Source: Rhodococcus sp. EPR-157 (GTDB lineage: Bacteria; Actinomycetota; Actinomycetes; Mycobacteriales; Mycobacteriaceae). From it: a DNA stretch of 44,129 nt. Below the pieces are notes generated by a model that ran no database searches, was not told where the DNA came from, and saw only the letters and a list, made by a program, of their open reading frames with translations. Where the stretch lies: positions 1 through 44,129 of the forward strand of contig NZ_LVCV01000571.1 of the NCBI RefSeq assembly GCF_001647195.1, written 5' to 3'. The translations under genes and the position numbers were made by a program. Of this stretch, positions 33,618 to 42,818 are shown one piece after another; the first letter of the stretch is position 1; each line of letters opens with the position of its first letter.

Positions 33618-36317
33618 TTACAAGGACGTCAACTTGGAGAACAGGCGGTCGGGAGTGAACGGCAGAGACTCGAACCGTATTCCGGTCGCGTCGAGAAGGG
33701 CGTTCGATACCGCCGGGGCCACCGGGTTGATGGCACACTCGCCCTGCGACTTCGCGCCCATCGGTCCGATGGTGTCGTAGGTGTCGGCGAAGAACACTTC
33801 CGTCGGTGGAAGATCCGCGAACGCAGGGATCCGATAGTTGCGGAAGTTCGGGTTCACCACCGCACCTCTGCTGTCGTGGACCATGTTCTCGGTCAATGCC
33901 CAACCGAACGCCATGCCGACCGCGCCGTCGATCTGGCCGCGACACTGGAGCGGATTGATCGGACGGCCGATGTCTGCGCCGTGCACACTCTGCAGGAGCC
34001 GGATCTCGCCGGTCACCCGGTGCACGGCCAGACGAACACCCTGGACGTTGGACGCGATGGTCCTCGGAGTCAGATACGCCTTCCTCGTTGCGTGCAGCTT
34101 CCTCCCTGATTCGGCACGAGCCGCGTACAACTCCGCCAGCTTCACCCGTCGATCGCCACACACCACGGCATCGTTGTCGAGAACACACTCGTCGAGGGGG
34201 ACACCGCTGAATTCGCTCGCGAACTTCAGAATGTCGTCCCGCAGTGCCAGTGCGGTCAGATGGACGGCTTTGCCCGCCACGACGGTACCGGTACTCGCGA
34301 AGGTGCCGGTGTCGTAGAGTGTCCTGTCCGTGTCTGCATTGACGATGTCCACCTCGGCCGCACGTGTGCCGAGAATTCCAGCGGCAATCTGCCTGTGTGC
34401 GTTCGTTATTCCGTTCCCCATCTCCGAAGACCCGACAGCAAGGTGGTACGTGCCGTCCTCGAGTAGTGTCAACTCGGCACCCGAGCGGTGCTCGGTGGGA
34501 GGTCCACACTCGAGCAGAGCCAATGCGACGCCTGTTCCGACGAGCCAATCCTCGCCGTCCGGCTTCTCCACCCCGTTGCCTCGCGCGAGGGATGCCTCGA
34601 CGTGGTCGAGGCATTGATCGAGCCCGTAGCTTCCGAAGGCCGCGTCGCTCGGGCCGTCCCATACCGACTCGACGAGATCGGTCGGCCCCACCATGTTCTT
34701 GCGACGAAGCGCCAGCGGACTCATCCCGAGCAGGTGCGCCAGTTCGTCCATCGCGCATTCGATCGCGAACGTGGTCTGCGAGGCGCCATATCCGCGGAAA
34801 CCGCCTCCTGGAATGACATTGGTGTAGACCGCGTAGCCCAGAGCCTTCTTGTTCGGGCACCGGTACGCGGCCAGTGGACTGCCCAGCGCGGCGGCGAGTG
34901 TTTCGCTGGCGTGGTTGGCGTAGGCCCCGGTGTTGGAGACCACGTACACGTCGAGTGCTGTCAGCGTCCCATCCCGCGTTGCACCGAGCTTCACGCGCGT
35001 GGTCATCTGATGCCGAGTGGTCGAGCCGATGAACTCTTCCTCGCGCGTCCATTCCCATTTGACCGGACGGCCGAGCTTCATGGTCGCCCACAGCACCAGG
35101 TCCTCGGAGATCATCTCTTGTTTGCCGCCGAAACCGCCCCCGACCCGTTCGGTGAACACGTGCACGTCGCGTGCCCGCAATCCCAGCAGGTAGCAGAGCT
35201 TGGCCTGCACGATGAACGGTCCCTGCGTACTCGTCCGAACGTGCCAGCGGCCGTCGTCCCCGCGCCACGCGATGGAGCCGTGGGTCTCGAGGTGGGCGTG
35301 CTGGACTCTGGAGGTCGAGTAGGTCCGCTCGTGCACGGCATCGGCCGTGGCGAACCCTGCTTCGACACTACCGACCTCGCCGTGGATGTCGACGAAGATG
35401 TTGCCGTTCTCCTCGAATCCTTTGTCGTGCAACAGCGGAGCATCCGGTTCCATCGCTACGAACGGGTCGAAGACGGCCGGGAGTTCGTCGTAGGTGACCA
35501 TCAGTGCTCGGCAGCCCTCCTCGGCTGCCGCCTCGGTCTCGGCGACGACTGCGGCTATGCGCTGTCCGACGAACCGAATGACGTCGTCGAGGATCAGCGT
35601 GTCGTCCGGATCCACCAGATGGTCCTCGTGCAGTGCCGTGCTGTACAGGCGCTGCGGAACATCTTCGTGGGTGAACACATGGACCACACCGGGAACAGCC
35701 ATCGCTGCGCTTCGGTCGATGCCGGTGATGCGTGCATGCGCGTGCGGAGACCTCAGGACTTTCAGGTGCAAGACATTCGGGACGGTGACATCCATGGTGT
35801 ATCGCGCGTGTCCGGTCACGATGTCCTCGGTGAACGGGTTGGCGAGGCTTGCCCCGCACGCCTTCCCGGCCACGTCCGGTTCGGCTTCGGTCAGACCGTG
35901 AAGGGCGTCGGCGATTGACCTGTATCCGGTGCACCGGCACAGGTTTCCCTTCAACGCCCTCGGCAGATCTTCTTTCTGCTCATCCGACAGCGACGCCGCC
36001 GTCATGATCATCCCGGCCGCACAGAATCCACACTGAAACGACTGGGCGTCATGGAACGACTGCTGCATCGGATGCAGACCGTCGCCGTTCGCGAGCCCCT
36101 GCACGGTAGTGACCTTCTTCCCCGCCGCTCGGAACGCCGGGACTAGACACGAATGAAACGGCGTGCCGTCCAGCCATACCGTGCACGCACCGCAATCCCC
36201 TGCGTCACAACCCTTCTTGACGCCATACACCTCGCGGTCACGCAGGAACGTGCGCAGACACTGGCCCGGTTCGGGTTCGGCCGAGAAGAGCTTTCCGTCG
36301 ACCTCGAATTCACTCAT
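33618..36317 (-). CDS. Xanthine-dehydrogenase-family enzyme, fused [2Fe-2S] and molybdopterin subunits
   Basis: The ATG at 36317 gives 899 residues. Residues 1-150 are the small iron-sulfur subunit: a plant-type ferredoxin cluster (Cys37, 42, 45, 57) and the second cluster (Cys96, 99, 127, 129 in CGFC and CRC). From about 155 the molybdopterin subunit follows: TGHARYTMDV, RVGGGFGGKQE, GGGFRGYGASQ, QCRGQIDGAVGMAFG, and PMGAKSQGECAINP with the catalytic Glu. It hydroxylates a purine, aldehyde or N-heterocycle using water. Fusion of these two parts without the FAD domain between them is unusual; the FAD subunit is the coupled upstream gene (ATGA at 36314-36317). A frame reaching 36593 was not used. 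Substrate unknown. Confidence 0.9.
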   Translation of the reverse strand: MSEFEVDGKLFSAEPEPGQCLRTFLRDREVYGVKKGCDAGDCGACTVWLDGTPFHSCLVPAFRAAGKKVTTVQGLANGDGLHPMQQSFHDAQSFQCGFCAAGMIMTAASLSDEQKEDLPRALKGNLCRCTGYRSIADALHGLTEAEPDVAGKACGASLANPFTEDIVTGHARYTMDVTVPNVLHLKVLRSPHAHARITGIDRSAAMAVPGVVHVFTHEDVPQRLYSTALHEDHLVDPDDTLILDDVIRFVGQRIAAVVAETEAAAEEGCRALMVTYDELPAVFDPFVAMEPDAPLLHDKGFEENGNIFVDIHGEVGSVEAGFATADAVHERTYSTSRVQHAHLETHGSIAWRGDDGRWHVRTSTQGPFIVQAKLCYLLGLRARDVHVFTERVGGGFGGKQEMISEDLVLWATMKLGRPVKWEWTREEEFIGSTTRHQMTTRVKLGATRDGTLTALDVYVVSNTGAYANHASETLAAALGSPLAAYRCPNKKALGYAVYTNVIPGGGFRGYGASQTTFAIECAMDELAHLLGMSPLALRRKNMVGPTDLVESVWDGPSDAAFGSYGLDQCLDHVEASLARGNGVEKPDGEDWLVGTGVALALLECGPPTEHRSGAELTLLEDGTYHLAVGSSEMGNGITNAHRQIAAGILGTRAAEVDIVNADTDRTLYDTGTFASTGTVVAGKAVHLTALALRDDILKFASEFSGVPLDECVLDNDAVVCGDRRVKLAELYAARAESGRKLHATRKAYLTPRTIASNVQGVRLAVHRVTGEIRLLQSVHGADIGRPINPLQCRGQIDGAVGMAFGWALTENMVHDSRGAVVNPNFRNYRIPAFADLPPTEVFFADTYDTIGPMGAKSQGECAINPVAPAVSNALLDATGIRFESLPFTPDRLFSKLTSL

Positions 36318-37129
36318 GACAACTCCGTACGGATCTGCTCGGCGAAGTAATAGGTCAGGTGCTGTTTGTAGGGCGCAGAGCCGTTGACATCGTCGAAGAA
36401 GCCGTCGACGGCGGTCGCGGATTCGATCCCTGCGCGAAGATCCTGCGGGCTCGGAATACGCTCGTACGCAACCTGTACCGGCCGCGGCGTCGCAGCCGTC
36501 GCCGTCAGTCGGAAGTCGGAACCGTCTGCCGCGCACGTTCCGATGACGAGTGCTGCGGATCGGCCCGCGTGAACGAGCGACTGCTGGCGCCACGCATAGC
36601 GCTTGGTGAGAGCACTCGCGGGCAGCGAGACGGACCGCAGCAGCTCGCCTCGTTCGAGGATGTTCGCATGATCACCGGTCACGAACTCCGTTGCCGCGAC
36701 TTCACGCGGCGCCCCGGACCGCGGCACGAGGGTGTACACACCTTCCAATGCAGCAGTCAGCGAGATCATTGCACCCGCGGGAAGTGACATACAGATGTTC
36801 CCGCCGACCGTCGCCGCGTTCCAAATTTTGAACGACGCCAGCAACGATCGACAACAATCACGAAACAGCGGCGCCGCAGTCCACTCGGCGGGAGCCGCGA
36901 AGTCGAACAGTTCCGCGATCCGGCACGTCGCGGCGATCTCCAACCCGTCGTCGGACACCGTCAGTGCCTGCCACCCGAGACTGTCCAGATCGATCAACGT
37001 ATCGCTCGAGACCTGGGGTTCGGAGAACAGCCAGGTTCCTCCTGCCAACCAGGCGTAGCCATCGCGCCACCCGTCGATCTGATCGAGTGACGTAGGCCGT
37101 TTGACTTCACCGATCGTGCCGAGATTCAT
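36314..37129 (-). CDS. FAD-binding subunit of xanthine-dehydrogenase-family enzyme
   Basis: The ATG at 37129 (AAGGTGG upstream) gives 271 residues of the vanillyl-alcohol-oxidase-type FAD domain of molybdenum hydroxylases. WLAGGTWLFSE (about 29-39) and the FAD-contacting NAATVGGNICMSLPAGAMI are visible, followed by the CO-dehydrogenase flavoprotein C-terminal part. It passes electrons from the iron-sulfur centres to NAD+ or another acceptor. It is coupled to the fused catalytic subunit. The multicopper oxidase gene ends 34 bases upstream on the same strand. Confidence 0.87.
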   Translation of the reverse strand: MNLGTIGEVKRPTSLDQIDGWRDGYAWLAGGTWLFSEPQVSSDTLIDLDSLGWQALTVSDDGLEIAATCRIAELFDFAAPAEWTAAPLFRDCCRSLLASFKIWNAATVGGNICMSLPAGAMISLTAALEGVYTLVPRSGAPREVAATEFVTGDHANILERGELLRSVSLPASALTKRYAWRQQSLVHAGRSAALVIGTCAADGSDFRLTATAATPRPVQVAYERIPSPQDLRAGIESATAVDGFFDDVNGSAPYKQHLTYYFAEQIRTELS

Positions 37130-37163
37130 TGCGCCACCTTCGACATCTGTCCTCCTGAGTATT

Positions 37164-40100
37164 TCAACGGCCACCGAGTGGGAGTGCGACTTCATTGCCC
37201 GGTCGCGAATCGAGACGGCCCACCTCGGCCGGAACCAGGATGTCCGCGGACGGTTCGGGACGGATCAGGTTGTACTTGCGCACCTCGCCGCCGACACCGG
37301 ACACGAGCAGATCAGCTCCCGACGTGGTTGCCGTCGTCGCGATCGTGACGCCCGGAGAGCCGGGTAAGGGCACGAACGACGACGTCTGCGCGAAATCGAC
37401 AGTGCCGCCGTGATGATTCGGAGATTCGAGGTACATCGCGGGGCCACCGTCGAGTCTCGATCCGGCCGAGAACGTCCGAACGGTACCGTTTCCCCCTGCC
37501 ATCCCTGCGACGATCGACTGCGCACCGCCTTCCACACCGGCGACCCAGCCCGTGGACAGTGACACCCCGCCAACGTAGGTCTCGTCGAACGCCATGAACT
37601 CCGAGGTCTGCGTCGGGCCCTCACCGTGTGCGTGTTCGTCGGATCCGGAACTGGCGGCGGTCGGCTGGAAGAGGTCGTACCGGAAGGTCTTCACCAGCGG
37701 TGCATCCCCGGCCCCCGGCGCGGTCACGATGCTCGTGCGGCCGGACGAAGCGTCGACCATGCCGGTGGCGATGGTGACGCCGCGGTCCGAGCCGGGATAC
37801 GGGGTGAAGGCGTCGAAGACGTCGGGCGCGGTGCCGTTCTCTGCCGGCAGGCTCGACGAGTACACCGTCACCTCGGACTCCGTACCCGGCCCGGTTCCTA
37901 CGATGATGTTGTCACGCAGGGCATTTCCGTCGATATCGGCAGCAGCGACCACGATGCCACCGTCGGCAGAACCGCCAGCGGGTTCGAATCGGATCAGCTC
38001 TTCGGTGAAGGGTGCCGCACCGACGCCGTTGTAGCCCACGACTTCCGGGACGGTTCCCGGCCCGGTTCCGACAACGAGATCGAGCACCATGTCGCCGTCG
38101 ATGTCACCCATCGATACCGACGGCGTGCCCTCGAAGCCCGGGAACGGTGTCACCGTGGTGATCGGCCGATCGCCCGCCGCGTCGTAGACCTGAACCGTTG
38201 CGTCGACCCCGTCCGAACCAGGCTGTGCAACAGCATAACTCGACACTGCCGGGATTACGCTGACCAGCGCCATCAAGCCGTTGTCCTCGTGATTGAGACG
38301 GTGACAGTGGATGACGAAGGTTCCGATGTAGTCGGTGAACTTCGTCCGAAGCGTGACCGATGCCGGCTCCAGCGCGTTCTCTTGATCGTCGGTGACGGGA
38401 GCTGGAACGTTGACGTTATCCTGCCCCCAAGGCTGCACCCCCGTCACGGTCCCCGCAACCGGATCCACGATCTCGGTCACCTGAAAGTCGTTGACGTGGA
38501 TGTGCATCGGATGTTCGTCGTTGTTGAGATTGGTGATCTTCCATTCCTCGACGGAGTCGAGCCGGGGCTGGATCAGCGGAATGTTGGGGAAGGTGTTGGC
38601 CGCGAACTCGTAGGTGAACGCCTTCGGGTCGCTCGCGCTTGCCTTGTCGTTCGAGAACCCTCCGGATACGACCAGTTCGCGCGTGACGTCGACGGGCATG
38701 GCAGCGGTGTCGACGAACGAGGTGTAGGCGTCGAGCTTCTGACCTGGCTCGAACGGGACGGTCACACCCTCGCCCTCCTCGGGCGTGACCTGAAGTAGCT
38801 TCTGAGTCGGGAAGGTGAAGAATCCGTCGGCGTAGCTGATGATCGACGGGTCGACGGTGACTGTGCCGAGCGTCGCCGGTGGATTGCCGGTCCCGTTGTT
38901 GGTGTACAGGATGCCGTCGTTGACCACAGGCTTCGCGCCCTCGAGCGGAGGCATCTCGAGGATGAGCTCGCCTTCCTCTGGCATCGTGACTGCGATCGAG
39001 TAGCGGGAACCCGGCGGGATCACCAGCCGCGTGCCGTCCCCATCGACCGGACGTTGGACCTCGCCGAACGGATTGCCGTCCTGTCCGACGAGTGCGAACT
39101 CGGGATGATTTCCGGTCGCGGTTTCGGTGAGTTGCACTGGCATGTAGGCGAAGTCGCTGATATTGGCCAGCACCCAGATCGCGGTCTGGCCGGGTTTTGC
39201 GGTCAGCTCGGGTTGGAATCCGCCGTTGACGGTGAACTGGACGTCGCGCTGGTTGTCCGGGAGCGACGGGTCGGCAGGCACATCGACGGTGTCGCTGCTG
39301 AAGCTCTGCAGATTGCCCGGAATGAATTGGTTCTGACCGCGGTGATTGTCCGGGGACAGCGGACCGGTGTACCAGTTGGTCATGTACTGAGCGCCGTCGC
39401 TCGTCTCGGCGAAGTTCACCGGCGCAAGGCTCGGACGATAGGTGCCGTCGGACAGTTGCTGCTCGGTCGGAGGTTCGAGGGTACTGACGTACTGCGGCCA
39501 GTTGGGATCGTTCAGTTGGGTGCCGCTCCCTTTTCTGTCGAAGACGAAGTTGTACTGCAACGCCATGTCCCGGATCGGGAGGTCGTTCTCGGTGACGATC
39601 GGCAGATCACCGTCGGGACGACCGATTTCGAGAAGTCCGGCGAGTCCGGCGTACGTCTGCTGGGCCGTCAGTGTGTGGAGATGACTGTGATACCAGTACA
39701 TTCCGTTCGGCATTTCCTCCGGCACCGCGTAGTCGTAGCGGTTGCCCATACCGGCGGGGATGTCCAGTAGTACGTTGTCGGCGTTGCCGTTCGGGCTCAC
39801 GTGCAATCCGTGAGTGTGCAGATTGAGCGGGGCTTGGTCGAGCGTAGGCGGAACGAGCGGCACCTCGCCGCCTGCGGGAGTGAACGCCGGGTCGTAGAAG
39901 TCCTCGATGGTCAGGCCCTGCAGGTCGTTGTCGTAGTGGATGATCAGTTGCTCGCCCGGGTCGACCCGCAGAGTGGGTGCCGGGTAGATATCCTGCCCGC
40001 TCGTCGATCCATCCGAGGCCGTGCCTTGGACGACCTCGTAGCCGTAGAGCAGAAAGTTCTCCACCGGAGCAGACGCGGTGTCGAGCGAAACCTTGCCCTG

Positions 40101-40286
40101 ATGGGCCGACAGTCGGACTTCGAGCACGCCGTTCTCGCTGGAGAGCTTCACCGGTTCGGTGTACTGCGCGACGGCCCCCTGATCCGCGTAGTTCGATCCC
40201 GCAGACGTGGGTGCCTCCTGCGCGCACGACGCCACGAGCAGTGCGACGACAACACACACCGCACCTCTGCGAGCAACAGAGAACAT
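37164..40286 (-). CDS. Lipoprotein multicopper oxidase fused to a C-terminal repeat (FG-GAP/VCBS-like) domain
   Basis: The ATG at 40286 (GAGGAG, eight bases upstream) gives 1040 residues with a lipoprotein signal (ALLVASC). All four copper motifs are present: HTHG near 154, YHSHLH near 198, HPMHIH near 592, and HCHRLNHEDNGLM near 660, so type 1 and trinuclear centres should be intact. From about residue 690, repeated segments such as GDIDGDMVLDLVVGTGPG, ADIDGNALRDNIIVGTGPG and later GVTIAT units look like FG-GAP/VCBS blades of a beta-propeller, about 350 residues long. The enzyme would sit on the outer face of the cell membrane and oxidise metal ions or phenols. The propeller may bind ligand or calcium. 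The frame continues upstream to 40481, without signal or ribosome site. Confidence 0.9.
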   Translation of the reverse strand: MFSVARRGAVCVVVALLVASCAQEAPTSAGSNYADQGAVAQYTEPVKLSSENGVLEVRLSAHQGKVSLDTASAPVENFLLYGYEVVQGTASDGSTSGQDIYPAPTLRVDPGEQLIIHYDNDLQGLTIEDFYDPAFTPAGGEVPLVPPTLDQAPLNLHTHGLHVSPNGNADNVLLDIPAGMGNRYDYAVPEEMPNGMYWYHSHLHTLTAQQTYAGLAGLLEIGRPDGDLPIVTENDLPIRDMALQYNFVFDRKGSGTQLNDPNWPQYVSTLEPPTEQQLSDGTYRPSLAPVNFAETSDGAQYMTNWYTGPLSPDNHRGQNQFIPGNLQSFSSDTVDVPADPSLPDNQRDVQFTVNGGFQPELTAKPGQTAIWVLANISDFAYMPVQLTETATGNHPEFALVGQDGNPFGEVQRPVDGDGTRLVIPPGSRYSIAVTMPEEGELILEMPPLEGAKPVVNDGILYTNNGTGNPPATLGTVTVDPSIISYADGFFTFPTQKLLQVTPEEGEGVTVPFEPGQKLDAYTSFVDTAAMPVDVTRELVVSGGFSNDKASASDPKAFTYEFAANTFPNIPLIQPRLDSVEEWKITNLNNDEHPMHIHVNDFQVTEIVDPVAGTVTGVQPWGQDNVNVPAPVTDDQENALEPASVTLRTKFTDYIGTFVIHCHRLNHEDNGLMALVSVIPAVSSYAVAQPGSDGVDATVQVYDAAGDRPITTVTPFPGFEGTPSVSMGDIDGDMVLDLVVGTGPGTVPEVVGYNGVGAAPFTEELIRFEPAGGSADGGIVVAAADIDGNALRDNIIVGTGPGTESEVTVYSSSLPAENGTAPDVFDAFTPYPGSDRGVTIATGMVDASSGRTSIVTAPGAGDAPLVKTFRYDLFQPTAASSGSDEHAHGEGPTQTSEFMAFDETYVGGVSLSTGWVAGVEGGAQSIVAGMAGGNGTVRTFSAGSRLDGGPAMYLESPNHHGGTVDFAQTSSFVPLPGSPGVTIATTATTSGADLLVSGVGGEVRKYNLIRPEPSADILVPAEVGRLDSRPGNEVALPLGGR

Positions 40287-40413
40287 CGGCACTCCTCGGG
40301 CTGGGAGGACTTCGCCGAGCATAGGTCCAGCTGTCGGACGAACAGTGCCGAGTGAGGGTGAGATTGCGGGTGAGAAGGAGCCACGCTGCATTCGAACGTA
40401 TGCACTAACAGGC

Positions 40414-40566
40414 TGTGGAAGGAACTGTGGATAACTCGAGGACCAATACCGGCCCCCTGTGGATGGGCTGTGGATCAACATCCGCTGCCACTACGAACTA
40501 GCTGCTCAGGTCCCATGCCGGCGAATTACATGCCTGTGAGTAACTCTGCGCGAAAAGTGTGGACAA
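40414..40566 (+). other. Cluster of DnaA-box-like sequences in a 300-base gene-free gap
   Basis: The gap 40287-40587 has no gene. It contains TGTGGA five times in the same orientation: 40414 (TGTGGAAGG), 40426 (TGTGGATAA), 40458 (TGTGGATGG), 40469 (TGTGGATCA) and 40558 (TGTGGACAA). The second is the exact complement of TTATCCACA, and the last is that of TTGTCCACA, the usual actinobacterial DnaA box. No dnaA or dnaN is nearby, so this is not the classical chromosomal origin. It could titrate or reactivate DnaA, or regulate the flanking genes. Confidence 0.55.
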
Positions 40567-40587
40567 AGTGTCACTAAGCTCGTGTGT

Positions 40588-41058
40588 ATGGCGAAATCGA
40601 TCATCGTGTGCACCTCCATCTCACACGGAAACACCAAGAAGATCGCCGACGCCATAGGCGACGTGCTCGACGCCCCGGTCGTCGCACCCGCCGCTGCCGA
40701 TCTCGCCGGCTACGACATGGTCGGGTTCGGGTCGGGGATCTACTTCGGGTCGTTCCACTCCGACTTACGGGCCTTCGTCGAGTCGTTGCCGCAGCAGGAC
40801 GGGCGCACAGCATTTCTGTTCGCGACCAGTGGACTGCCCGAGACCCGGCTCACTCGCTTCTCCGGCCGTCTCGTCGAACTTCTGGAGGACAAGGGATTCG
40901 ACGTTGTCGGAGGGTTCTCGTGCCGAGGCTTCGACACGTTCCTGCCCTTCAAGCTCGTGGGCGGGATTCGCAAAGGACAGCCCGACGAGGACGACGTCGC
41001 CTCCGCCCGGGCGTTCGCCGAGCATCTGCGAGATGCGGTGGGCAACGATCGGGGGTGA
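40588..41058 (+). CDS. Flavodoxin-family protein
   Basis: The ATG at 40588 gives 156 residues. The FMN phosphate loop SISHGNTKKIADAI follows the first strand. GFGSGIYFGSFHSDLRAFVESL and TSGLPETR are the second and third flavin loops. It is a small FMN electron carrier or quinone reductase-like flavodoxin of the cytoplasm. A GTG two codons upstream is a possible alternative start. The gene is directly downstream of the DnaA-box-like cluster, the last box ending 21 bases before the ATG, and converges on the hydrolase gene with 24 bases between stops. Confidence 0.88.
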   Translation: MAKSIIVCTSISHGNTKKIADAIGDVLDAPVVAPAAADLAGYDMVGFGSGIYFGSFHSDLRAFVESLPQQDGRTAFLFATSGLPETRLTRFSGRLVELLEDKGFDVVGGFSCRGFDTFLPFKLVGGIRKGQPDEDDVASARAFAEHLRDAVGNDRG

Positions 41059-41082
41059 CGTCGCTGCAGGAACCGCCGTGGC

Positions 41083-42003
41083 TCAGCAAGTCTCCGCACT
41101 GGCTCGGATTGTCGCTCTTTCGCCCCGTTCGGCCAGCGCGGTGATGAATCGTGCGATCTCGGCTGGCTTCTCTTCTGCCATGAAGTGGCCGGCTTGAATG
41201 GGTTCGTAGGTCGAATCGGTGGCCCACGCACCCCAGAGCGCGGCAGCATCGAAGCCTAGTTGCGATCCCCAGTCCTGCGAGATCACGCCTACCGGCATCG
41301 TGAGCCGAGCCCCGGCATCACGGTCCGCCAAGTCCATGTCGAGGTCGATTCCCGCCGTAGCTCGGTAGTCGGCGACTATGGAATCCACTGCAGCAACAGA
41401 GCTCTCGACGTAGTGCTCCCGAACGCCAGGGGTGAATGTCGATCCATCGGGATCCCACGAATCCAGGAACGAACCGAAGAACTCGGGGCCGACGGCCTTG
41501 ATCATCTTCTCCGGCAGTCCTGCGGGCTGAGCCATGAGGTACAGATGCCATGCCACCTTGGCATCGATACCACGCAGAACGTCCCACGTGTCTGCAGTCG
41601 GGAGTACGTCGAGTATCCCGAGATACTGGACGGCTTCGGGATGGTCCAGCCCCGCACGAACACCGACGAGGGCACCCCGGTCATGACCGACCAAGCCGAA
41701 TCGGTCGAATCCGAGCGCTGCGGTGACCCTCACGACGTCGTTGGCCATGGTCCGCTTCGAGTAGGTCCCCGAATCGGTTTCGGCCGGTTTGGCACTCGCC
41801 CCATATCCACGAAGGTCAGGGACAATGACCGTGTGTCGAGCTGCGAGCTCGTGCGCGACGTACCGCCACATGATGTGCGTCTGTGGAAAGCCATGAAGCA
41901 ATACGAGAGCCGGCCCGGTTCCAGCGACGGCAACGCTCAATTCCACGCCCCCGTCGCCGGTCATGGTCCGATACCGAAACCCATCGATTGTCATTGCCTT
42001 CAT
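41083..42003 (-). CDS. Alpha/beta hydrolase, haloacetate-dehalogenase-like
   Basis: This 306-residue hydrolase has the oxyanion loop LLHGFPQTHIMWR (35-47), DLRGYGAS, the nucleophile elbow GHDRGA with Asp108, and a likely catalytic His in QAGHFMAEEKP near the C-terminus. An Asp nucleophile in GHDRGA is typical of haloacetate dehalogenases and soluble epoxide hydrolases and excludes an ordinary esterase. It may remove halide from a haloacid or open an epoxide; the precise substrate is open. It is coupled to the TetR gene upstream (ATGA at 42000-42003), which probably controls it. The ATG at 41994 is an alternative start. Confidence 0.87.
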   Translation of the reverse strand: MKAMTIDGFRYRTMTGDGGVELSVAVAGTGPALVLLHGFPQTHIMWRYVAHELAARHTVIVPDLRGYGASAKPAETDSGTYSKRTMANDVVRVTAALGFDRFGLVGHDRGALVGVRAGLDHPEAVQYLGILDVLPTADTWDVLRGIDAKVAWHLYLMAQPAGLPEKMIKAVGPEFFGSFLDSWDPDGSTFTPGVREHYVESSVAAVDSIVADYRATAGIDLDMDLADRDAGARLTMPVGVISQDWGSQLGFDAAALWGAWATDSTYEPIQAGHFMAEEKPAEIARFITALAERGERATIRASAETC

Positions 42004-42662
42004 CGTGTGTCCTTCACTGTTCGATGGGCAGGGTGACCGGAGAAGATGCCTGCCGGAAGATCGTGCTTTTCGAGCGCCGTTGCGCGGAGGGCGGGGATCA
42101 CTACCGAATCGACGAGTGCATCCAGATAGTGGTCGTCGATTTGCAGCCCGTTGAGCTGCCGGAGGAGAACGACGGCGCCGACGACCTCCTCGAAGGGGAA
42201 GGGGTCGACTCCTCGAGGCAGTTCGCCGCGGCGAACGGCTGCTTCGATCACCGAGTCCGGAAGTCGGGCACCGGTCGGGCCGGTGGATCGTTCGATCTCT
42301 TCACAGAGCACAGGATCCTCGAGGCCTGCTTGGAGCAACAGCAGCGGCATACGCCCGTCGGCAGCAGCCATGGTCGCCGCCAATCGCCGACAGAGGGCGA
42401 GCAGATCACCGCGTAGGCTGCCGGTGTCGATGTCGGCACCCGCCCCGTCGCGTGCGGGGCCAGCCTTCACTGCGGCGATAACCATGTCTCGCTTGGTTTT
42501 CCAACGACGGTACAGAGTCGCCTTGGATGCGCCTGCACGGCGTGCAACGCCCTCGAATGTGACACTGTCGTAGCCACCTTCGCCCAACTGAGCGTTCACG
42601 ACGTCCAATATCTCGGACTCGCGTTCATCGTCGCGAGGACGCCCTCCAGTGACTACGACCAT
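42000..42662 (-). CDS. TetR-family transcriptional regulator
   Basis: The ATG at 42662 gives 220 residues. The N-terminal helix-turn-helix (SVTFEGVARRAGASKATLYRRWKTKRDM, about 32-60) is typical of TetR repressors. The C-terminal domain resembles TetR_C proteins with LLLQAGLEDPVLCEEIERS. It probably represses the coupled hydrolase gene and perhaps the divergent molybdopterin oxidoreductase gene. A near-palindrome at 42688-42702 lies just upstream of its start. The frame reaches 42743, but that extension is not family-like. Confidence 0.88.
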   Translation of the reverse strand: MVVVTGGRPRDDERESEILDVVNAQLGEGGYDSVTFEGVARRAGASKATLYRRWKTKRDMVIAAVKAGPARDGAGADIDTGSLRGDLLALCRRLAATMAAADGRMPLLLLQAGLEDPVLCEEIERSTGPTGARLPDSVIEAAVRRGELPRGVDPFPFEEVVGAVVLLRQLNGLQIDDHYLDALVDSVVIPALRATALEKHDLPAGIFSGHPAHRTVKDTR

Positions 42663-42687
42663 GTCGACCTCGTTTCGGTTTAGATCC

Positions 42688-42702
42688 GGTACGGTTCGTA
42701 TC
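42688..42702. promoter_or_regulatory. Candidate TetR operator
   Basis: GGTACG, three bases, CGTATC: an inverted repeat with one mismatch, 25 bases upstream of the TetR start in the divergent region. The position suits autoregulation. Confidence 0.4.
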
Positions 42703-42818
42703 GTAACAGGCTCCAGCGGCGCCCGGCGCCAAGAACTTGGCACTGAGGGTCATCTCGCGCACAACGATTCGAGCGAGCATTCAAGGACCATCAACCCACG
42801 TCCCATGGGGGTCCACAT

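Noticed and set aside
40287-40587. Chromosomal replication origin
   Set aside because: DnaA-box-like motifs are present, but dnaA, dnaN, rpmH and an AT-rich unwinding element are not.
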